Shown here: piece by piece, positions 1 to 64,000 of the stretch
Layout of the letters: each line of letters begins with the position of its first letter
Position numbering within the stretch: position 1 is the first letter of the stretch
Source: Trochalopteron elliotii
Taxonomy: Eukaryota; Chordata; Aves; Passeriformes; Leiothrichidae
DNA length: 64,000 nucleotides
Direction: 5' to 3'
NCBI GenBank assembly: GCA_024734555.1
Contig: JANPWX010000358.1
Span: 1,302,369-1,366,368 of the forward strand
The notes under the pieces: model-generated
What the model saw: the letters and a program-made list of their open reading frames with translations, nothing else
The model's database searches: none
Told to the model about the DNA's origin: nothing
Made by a program: the position numbers and the translations under genes

Positions 1-587
1 TTCCATAGCCAGTAACCTGTGCAGAGCCCATACCAGGAGTAGAGCTGAAATGTAATTAAATTTCTGCAAGACATTGGCAATTGAGAGGAAGAATGGGACA
101 TGAGTGAATGCATAATTGAGGGAAAACTCAGTGCTGCATTGTTTGACAGCTGCTGCAAGTCAGCATGGGCATTAACTCAGGAGTGTCTGCAGAGTCTGCT
201 CTTGCAGGTGATTGTTCAGGAAAGATGAACATGGGAAATGAAACGAGCAGAGGCCACTCTGGGGACTGTGATGGATTATTGTGGAGTTTAACAACAGGTG
301 TGGGATCACTGTGACTCTGCTTGAAATGTATTTTGTGTAGAGCAGCGACCAAGAGAGATTTCCTGTGATGAAAATACTGTTTGGAAGGGCTGGGATAGGT
401 GTTCTGCTCTCCTTTTTCTTGGCTGGTCAGTTTAGGACTGGTGTTCTCCTCCTCCTCTGACCTCCTGCCACCATGTCCCAAAGTGTCCCAGAGGTTATGC
501 TTTCAGTGATTGAGTGCTCTCTTATATATCTTTATTTGTTATGTCATAAAATATAATTTGGCTTTTTATTTTTTCCTTTCCCCTTAG
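1..587 (+). other. USP6NL: End of an upstream USP6NL intron
   Basis: Sequence before the first visible exon. It ends in a pyrimidine-rich tract and a CCCTTAG acceptor at 581-587. The initiating exon of the gene is not here. I see no other gene, promoter or repeat in it. Confidence 0.8.
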
Positions 588-56657
<56,070 letters not shown>

Positions 56658-57016
56658 GAATATGGCTGTGCTTAGTAAAATGGCAAGAATCAAGACCAGT
56701 TGAACAGTGCTGTGTTAGTGGTATCCACCTCAGTTCTCTGAAATGTGGGTGGTTCATGTGAGTTCAAAAATAATGACACTGTTTCAGAGATGTTTCAGAC
56801 TTTGGTTGAAAGCTGGTGGAGTTCTTGGACTTGCATGGAAGCTACTGGAAATGATCTAATGCACATAGACATAGCAATAAGCTCATATACACCATGGGGT
56901 TCATGCTGTTGTCGTTCCTTACATTTTAAGTAACTTGTGTTACAATCCTTCTGCCTAAAACCTGTAACACACTGAAAAGTTTTATTTTAACTGACGTTGT
57001 TAATGCACTGTACAGA

Positions 57017-57032
57017 TGTGTGTGTGTGTGTG
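57017..57032 (+). repeat. (TG)8 microsatellite
   Basis: Eight TG units followed by CATGTGTGAGTGTG. In the 3' UTR. Confidence 0.9.
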
Positions 57033-58345
57033 CATGTGTGAGTGTGCACTCACAGTACACAAACTCATACAGAGAAGAGCTAAAGAGTTTAAATTTAAAT
57101 GCATTTAACTTTGGGCGAAGCTCGTGAAGTACTTTTATTTCATATTAATTTTTCTTTGTAATTTATTTGAGAAGCCATTCATTTTGAATGGGAATTTCTG
57201 TCATTTTTATACAGCTGCCTCAGCATCCCAGTATCTGTTCTGGGCAGGAGAGATGCTTTGGGATTATTAATTTAATCATAAGTGAGAGTTAATTTCCTCT
57301 CCTTTGACTACTGTTTGTCATTTTCCTCAGCAGGAAGGAGCAGGCAGGCAAAAGCAGAAAGCCAAAAATGTCTCTCTAATCTGGCTAAGAAATGGTGCTT
57401 AAATTCAGGGCAGTGTTTAGGGGTTTTTTAGGTGCATTGAAAGTGGAGAATTTGTACCTTCTCACCCAGATCTACCTTCAGAATGTCGTTCTATATGCAA
57501 AAGACTGGAGCACAGTGAGACTAATGCCAGATACAGAAATGGTGCTGCACCCTTCACTTTTTGCCATGCTGTGCTGTCAGACTAAAACTGGTTGCAGGGC
57601 CAAATCTCACAGGTATCAGAGAATTGCACAGCTCGTTGACACCTCTGTGAAGTGCAGGCAGGAGTTTGAGCTTTGCTCCAGGCTTGATATTCCCTGAGCT
57701 GTGTGAGTATGCAGTGTCCCTTCTCCTAAGCTTTGTGGAGTGGATTCCTTTGTGTTTTTCCCTTTTCCTCCCCAAACTGCCGGCAGGTTCCTGTCTGTGG
57801 TGGGGCGTGTGCTGCTGTGCTATCACTGCGCGGTGCTTTACACTAAAATGACCCTGACTGTTGTTAACAGGAACCTTAAACTCCTGCTGATGTAAGTAAT
57901 TCTAATTAGTGTTTGCAGCCTTTTCTACTTCGTGTTTTCCTTTCCTTGACTGTGAATTAGGGGTGAAATTACAAGCAGGTGAAGAGGCACATGTAGGATG
58001 GAGTCCTGCGAGGTGCAGGACGTGCTGGCCTCTCGCCGGGAGCTGAGGCAGAGGAGGGTCTCGCCAGGAGAGGTCCTTGGAGTGCTGAACAGAGAGATTT
58101 CTCTAATACTGAAGTACTGAACATTGGTATCAAGACCAGTTTGCAAGGTTGTCCTGTTCCCTTTTGTTTTGTAAGGTTTGTTAACTGAAAACATAGAAAT
58201 GGATATTATTTTTTTTTCCTTTAAAGAATGAGCTTTAGTGCCTATTATTGCTGCAGGTTGGCTCTGTAAGTTTTAAGGTACAGAAGTAAAACAATTTTTA
58301 CAAATGGAAGTAACATTTACTTAGTATGTTTCAAAACTTTTTTTG

Positions 58346-58353
58346 TGTATATA
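58346..58353 (+). promoter_or_regulatory. Pumilio-type element UGUAUAUA
   Basis: TGTATATA matches the PUM consensus UGUANAUA on the transcribed strand of the 3' UTR. Motif only. Confidence 0.4.
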
Positions 58354-58525
58354 ACGTGTCTGATGTAATTTTTAATAACTGGGCAATTTTATATTTTAAA
58401 AATTGCAAACTGCAGCGAAGTAACTGTAGCCAAGCACTACACTGAAATCCTAGACTAAAATTGTGAAGAGAAATATGACTTGGGCTTACTTTAGTTCTGA
58501 TTGCTTACAGCAGCTTAGAAATGTA

Positions 58526-58533
58526 TGTATATA
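58526..58533 (+). promoter_or_regulatory. Pumilio-type element UGUAUAUA
   Basis: TGTATATA within ATGTATGTATATAATATTG, on the transcribed strand of the 3' UTR. Motif only. Confidence 0.4.
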
Positions 58534-58763
58534 ATATTGTGGCTAAATGTAATAATCTCAGTGTTTAATGATGGTTCTGTAATTCATAACAAAGCTGTAC
58601 AATTTATTTGTGCAAACATGAGGCTCCAAATGATGTATCAGCATTAGTAAATACTGTAGATTTTTATATATAAAATATATACACACTATTTTCTTATTTC
58701 ATCTGCAACAGTTTTATAACTGTGTACCCTATTTTGATGTGACTGTATTTTTAACATGTTAAA

Positions 58764-58800
58764 ATAATAATAATTAAGCTTATGTTGTTTTGTCTTTCTT
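58764..58800 (+). terminator. Candidate non-canonical poly(A) site
   Basis: AATAATAATAATTAA is followed within 10-30 nt by TTATGTTGTTTTGTC, a typical GU/U-rich downstream element. The hexamer is not canonical, so this is a weak call. Confidence 0.3.
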
Positions 58801-58877
58801 CTTAATTATTTTATTAGCTCCAAACTGGACTTTTGCTATTCTCAGCACAAATAATTGCTTTTCATAAATGAATTATG

Positions 58878-58892
58878 TATATATATATATAT
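58878..58892 (+). repeat. Short (TA)n run
   Basis: Seven and a half TA units within ATTATGTATATATATATATATGATG. The start also matches the Pumilio consensus (58876-58883), but that is expected for TA repeats after TG. Confidence 0.85.
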
Positions 58893-59215
58893 GATGTATC
58901 CTATTTAATTTGTACATGTTTATTTTTAGACTAAGCAATGTGGATACAATCCATATAGTGCTTTTTCATGATTGCAGAAGTACCAAGATTATTGATTATG
59001 GTTTATTGCACTGCTAAACCTTAGCCCATCATTTGCAAAAGCTAGGAGCATAAACTGTGATCATAATTTTCTGGTTTTGTTCTAATAATCTCACCCAATA
59101 CTAGTTTAAAAGAGAATTGTTGGCATAGGGAATTTGCAAAGTTGCATTGATCAAAGTGCAAAATAATAGTCTGACTGTGGCTTCTGTCTATCACATTTGG
59201 AGGATGTTATTGAGG

Positions 59216-59247
59216 TTTTTTTTTGTTGTTTTTTTTTTAAAAAAAAA
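59216..59247 (+). repeat. T-run abutting A-run
   Basis: Nine T, GTTG, ten T then nine A. The T10A9 core is a perfect self-complementary low-complexity block. Confidence 0.85.
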
Positions 59248-62200
59248 GGCAACCCAGCCTTGTGGCATCTTATTGTAGTGCAAAATGCATTTTTATTTTC
59301 ATTTAACTGAACAAACCAGGCTCAAGGTACAGCCAGATTTGGGTCTGTTATTCATATCAGTAACAAAACCCACTTGATGCAGAGTGAAGTGAGACACAGC
59401 TGTGCCAGTGCCTTGCTGGTGGAGAGGCTCATCTCAGTGTCACGGGTTAGATACCCTCGTAAGGACTTTGCTGTCACTGTTTTATTTGATCTGAAAACAG
59501 TGGAGTGGTAACTATCAACATAAAATATTTGAGACTTTTTTTTCTTCCTGTGGTTTCATAATTTTCTAAAATCTCCACTTTGAGCTGTATGAACTGTAGG
59601 TTTCTTATCCACGATAGTTGTCGTGGCTTTTCTTGTGTTTGGTGAGACAAATTCAGCACAGGGGTTTGCAGAATTAAAGCAGAAGACTAAGTAAGGAGAC
59701 ATATTTAACTTCTGTATGGCAAGAGTTTAGTGAAAGTAAGTAATTAGGATTTAAAGGGAAAAGAAAGGACCTTGAGTATAGACTGAGGTTGCTTTTCCTT
59801 TCATTTGGATGCTCTGCTAGATTAGATCTAGTGATCCAGTGTAGTAGTGAAGCATTTCAGTCTTGTGCAGTACAAATTGTTGTGGCCATGGAAGAAAGAC
59901 AGGAAGGATCAAGGTATTGATGGTACTCTTAACCTTTTTGTTGAGTGGGATGTGGTTGCAAGATCCAGATGCTTGCTTACCTGTATAACCAAGATATGTT
60001 ATGCACTGCAAGTGAAGACAGAAGCCATCCCTGCTCCTCCATCCAGAAGAAGATTCTGGCATCAGATTTGGTGATGAATCTGAATCTAAACATCCACTTG
60101 CCTGAGCAGCTAAGGAGGAGAATCTGAGCTCAGGAAAATTTTCCCTTTCCCCAGATCCATCTGTGGCCAGTCTCTAATGCTTTAGGGAAGGCAACACCAA
60201 GGAAAAAAAACCTGTTTAGCCAGGAGTCTGTTAAGGAGAGTATTCCCTCCTACACCTGCTGATGACTACCTAAAGCCTCAAAGCATGATATTGTTTGCAA
60301 TTGTTTCAGAATTATCAGACTGGAGTGGGCAGTCTTGTTTTCCTCAGGGCCAAGATGTGTAAATGCCAGTTACCTCTGTAATACCTGTCAGCAGGATGAA
60401 TCCCTTGTTGTAAAAGTAACTGCTCTATCCTCATTATCAGTAAAGTTTCAAGACAAATAGCCAGAGATATTTAGAAATCATGGAGGATGCAGAAGAGAAG
60501 TACCTTATTGCTAGTCAAAGATACATCATTGTACTAAACCACAGAATAGTTCCAAAATTAGATGCAAACAGTAAACAGCATTGAAATATCAAAAGACAGA
60601 ACATCCTTCCAGTGTGGGGAAGAAAATCCAAAGCTTCCCTGAGGTACATACACATTTTCCAGGGAGATTTTTCTCAAGAATCCTATCCTGAATTTCACAT
60701 CATCCTCAATATGACTTTGAAATGGACTTGCAAATTGCAGACATTTTTTTTTAATCTCCCCCTTGGGTGGCATTACACTGCATGCACAAAGAAGAATACT
60801 ATTTAAAATATGCCATCAAACGCCCACCGTTTCATTTCCAGCAGAGAACATTCCACTTTTGATACTTCAGTGAGAGGAAAATATAATTTTTTTTTTGTAG
60901 TCCTTTAAATACTGCATTTTTGTAAAGTTCTGTAAAGGTAGCATAGTTACAGTTTAACAGCTACTTAACCAAGTATCATTCAGGCTCCTCTTCAGATGGC
61001 ATGAAGCTACTGCATAATTTGCTGCAGTTTCTTTTTTCTTTTGGGCAATATTAATACAATCCAAATGCTTTTAGTGGCAGAGTTGCAATGAGGAGATGAC
61101 TAGGCCAACAATTGAAATTGGAAATATAATTGCAGTCATTTTGGAATAGCCTTTAAGTGGTTGCCAAATCCTGGGAAAGACACCATTTTCTGGATTCTTT
61201 GTGCCAAGAGAAATTCTTACTGCAGCAGGGAACACAGAGGTCCCTCTCCTGAGTGATTTAATTCTCTGCTCACACCAACTGCTTTTCTTTGTGCTTATGG
61301 AGTTAATATGTTAGTAGAAAATCATTGGAACTTTTAGAATGAATAATCAGAAAACAAAGCTATCTTGTTCTGACTTTTCTTTCTTCCTTTTTTTGTTTGT
61401 TTTACTGATTTTATTGTCAGCCTTGTCAAGGTGAGCTGTGTGTGATGTGATTCTTCTGTCTTCTTTCTCTGATAATGTGCCAACATGTGTTTTTCAGAGG
61501 CTTTGTGATGCCTTTTTGCTGCTGTTTCTGCTGTGTATCAGAGGTTATTGTTTGCCTCTTCAGCTTTTTCTTTCTAGATTATGTGCAAATTAAGGGAATA
61601 AAAATTCTCAGTATTGCAGTTGATCAGAAATTCTCCAGGAAGGGTAATTCCTGACAGAAAGCAATTTAATTTGGCAATTGATGAAGGACACTGTAGGGTG
61701 GAGACTTTTGTACAAGTCTGTGGAATCCAAAGTCTAAGGTTGCTTCTGCTTGGGGGTCAAGCACCAAAAACCATACTAAACAGAGGCCAAGGAAGAATTT
61801 TTTTGCAAAATGCTGTGTCCTGCCACAGAAACATACTAGCTTGGAGCCACAGCTGACCTCCTGCCAGTCTAATATATTTGATTTGGTTAAGTAAATAACC
61901 TATTTCCTGCATTGCTTTTGTCAGATTTTTATGCTGGAAATGAGGTAAGGATTTGAAGCCTAGAGTGCCTGAGCTCCTCTCTGTAATTAGGAGAACTGAA
62001 GTTGTCTTTTGGTTCAAACCATCCACTTCAATCATTGTATTTGTAAGTTCAGCACTATCTTTTAGAATAATTTGTGCTATTGTCCCTTAGGACTTGGGTT
62101 TTTTTCAATAACAGAAGGTCTGTTAGATTGCTTTGTCTCATCTGTGCCTTCTTTTTAAACTTCCATGTTCCCATATTTCCCCAAAGAGAACTCAGACCTT

Positions 62201-62529
62201 GGAGTGACACCATGGGTAGTGAGTGATCTCCAGTGCTGCCATCAGGTGGATTAGATGTTATTTTCAGACACGTTGGCACCTAGCATGAAAACTGGAGTTT
62301 GCAATACAGGTAAGTGGAAAAGCTTTACTGGTGCAAGGCTCCTCTTGAACCCAGCAGCAATGTGTGTTTTACAGTAAAACTCACCCAACTTTGAAGCAAA
62401 AGGGCTGGTTTTCAAACATGGTGGTCCTTAACTGCCATAGCCTCTGGGAGTGGAATTCAGTACAAAGCTGAACTCTAGTAGCACCTGGGTTTTCTTCCTC
62501 TGAAGTTTCACAGGGAAGGAAACAAGGAT

Positions 62530-63000
62530 CAGCTCTGTGCCCTGCACAGGACACCCCAAGAGTCACACCCTGTGCCTGAGAGCACTGTCCAAACACCTCT
62601 TGAACTCTGTCAGGCTCAGTGCTGTGACCACTTCCCTCTGGAGCCTGTTCCAGTGCCCAACCACCCTCTTGAGTGAAAAACCTTTTCTAGTATCCAACCT
62701 AAACTTCCTGAAGTAAACAACTAGTAAACAACCTAAACACAACTTCAGGCCATTCCCTGTCACTGTCACCACAGAGCAGAGATTAGTGTCTGCCCCTCCT
62801 CTTCCCCTCATGAGGAAGCTGTAACTGCAGTGGGGTCTCCCCTCAGTCTCCTCCAGGCTGAAGAGACCAAGTGCTCTCAGCCACTCCTCATGTGGTCTCC
62901 AGACCCTTCACTATCCTTGTTGCCCTCCTTTGGACACTCTCTAATAGTTTAATATCTCCCTTACATTGTGGTGCCCAAATCTGCACACAGTACTCAAGGT
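62530..63000 (-). mobile_element. CR1 LINE fragment, antisense, with internal duplication
   Basis: Minus-strand CR1 from the tail into the end of the ORF2 region: CTGTCAGGCTCAGTGCTGTG, GAGCCTGTTCCAGTGCCCAA, ACCACAGAGCAGAGATTAGT, CAGTCTCCTCCAGGCTGAAG, TTGGACACTCTCTAATAG and ACAGTACTCAAGG. The minus-strand frame shows VVGHWNRLQREVVTALSLTE, a conserved C-terminal piece of CR1 ORF2. Near 62710-62740 AGTAAACAAC is repeated, a small internal duplication. Dead, 5'-truncated copy. Confidence 0.9.
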
Positions 63001-64000
63001 TGGCAGTATCCTGGCTGAAACACATCATGGAGAGCCCGTGCTCTCAGAGAAGGAGGAGTTGGGTGCATTCTGGAAGTCATCAGTTTCAAATTCCTGGCCA
63101 CAAGCCCTGTGGAGGTAACCTAGAACAAACTGGGTGTGTTTATATTAAAGTGGTTTTCAAACAGTCCTCTTGACCTCAGTGTTCCTTAGAGACAACTCAC
63201 CCAATCAACCTTTCAGTCTCCAAAGAAAGCAACTGTGTTAGAAGATGTTTCTTTGATGTCATTTGTTCAGACTTTGTGTCTGGAACTCGTGAAACCCTTC
63301 AGAGTGCTCTCCCTTTTTGTTCCCCAGGTTTTACCGTGTCACATTTTTTCCATCTGGGTTTTTTCAATTCCAGTAGAGATGTCCACCTCTTTGCTTCTCC
63401 AGTGAATGACTTTTCTTTCAATTCTTGTGTCAGCCTGTCACAAGCTTCATGCTTTGTGTCAATTCATTGCATTCTCCAATCTGTCTCAAAGTCTGTCTTC
63501 AAGTTGCAGCGCTGTCACTTTGCTTTGGAGAAAACATTGAAAAAGGGACAAAGTACATGATTTGGAGATCATAAAACAGAAATTATGAGTGTAAAAGCCA
63601 GTCATAAGCACTTTAGAAAGGTCTGTCTGGTGGTTATGCTGTGAGCAGCACCTCTATCATCATAGAGGTGCTTATCTATTACCCTGTTAATTGGAAGGGC
63701 TGGGATGATCAGTGGCTTTGCTGTGCTCTTTCCCCCAGTGATACCTGGCTTGTGTGGGAGGTTGTGTCCATGATTTGACAATTTAATGCTGGTCAGCACA
63801 AAGGAGCAAGTCAGCCTTTATTGGATGGCTGAGCACAGAATTCTCTGTATAGATTTCATCACATTTAGTGAATAAAGAAGGAATAGTCTCTCCCTGCCAT
63901 AGAATGAGTATACTCACAGCCACAGAAAGTAATTTGTGGCTGCTGGAGTTGTACAGAGCTATACCCCAACTTTTTTGATGCTGTGCATTGTGATTTTGCT

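Larger units (their letters stand above)
56658..58790 (+). other. USP6NL: USP6NL 3' UTR (end uncertain)
   Basis: Starts directly after the stop. Unique sequence, with a (TG)8 run at 57017-57032, a GC-richer block near 57770-58080, then a very AT-rich part with Pumilio-type UGUAUAUA motifs. No AATAAA or ATTAAA occurs here. A cluster of AATAAT hexamers at 58763-58771 followed by a GT/T-rich tract (about 58780-58800) is my best guess for a processing site, but the UTR may run further, to ATTAAA at 59673 or AATAAA at 61597. Confidence 0.55.
58791..64000 (+). other. Downstream region, extended 3' UTR or intergenic
   Basis: No coding exon recognised on either strand. It holds abutting T10/A9 runs (59229-59247), ATTAAA (59673), AATAAA (61597 and 63871), an antisense CR1 relic (about 62530-63000) and a small exon-like unit with good splice consensus (62268-62309). 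In human the next gene in this direction is CELF2, convergently oriented; none of it is visible here. Confidence 0.6.

Overview
The window is vertebrate nuclear DNA, almost certainly from a bird and probably a songbird. The reasons are AT-rich introns, several 3'-end fragments of the CR1 LINE (the dominant avian interspersed repeat), and two internally deleted copies of an LTR family that I recognise as avian. There are no bacterial operons, CRISPR arrays or phage genes.

One protein-coding gene fills most of the window. It lies on the + strand and is the avian orthologue of USP6NL (RN-tre), a TBC-domain GTPase-activating protein for RAB5-class GTPases that binds EPS8. Twelve coding exons are present: 588-670, 17666-17705, 22400-22480, 30781-30888, 32799-32908, 35122-35170, 36813-36933, 40032-40126, 41713-41778, 41866-41965, 44137-44289 and 55213-56657. 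All junctions are GT/AG, and the joined exons stay in frame for 2,451 nt (816 codons plus stop). The first exon or exons, with the start codon and about 24 residues by comparison with human RN-tre, lie upstream of the window. The arginine finger falls at window residue 126, which is human Arg150, so almost exactly 24 residues are missing. Both GAP catalytic motifs are intact.

Layout: 1-587 is the tail of an upstream intron. 588-44289 holds the N-terminal and TBC exons, separated by introns of 87 nt to 17 kb. A 10.9 kb intron (44290-55212) precedes one large terminal exon that encodes the whole disordered C-terminal tail, including a conserved PxxDY EPS8-SH3 ligand motif. The 3' UTR starts at 56658. 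Its end is uncertain because there is no AATAAA for about 4.9 kb after the stop. From about 58.8 kb to 64 kb the sequence is probably intergenic, with one CR1 relic.

I found no convincing new biological system. The observations most worth a second look are an 87-nt intron with no stop in the gene's reading frame, whose retention would insert a hydrophobic 29-residue segment into the TBC domain; a group of Pumilio-type motifs in a 3' UTR that lacks a canonical poly(A) signal; and donor-like sites inside the last exon. All are modest.
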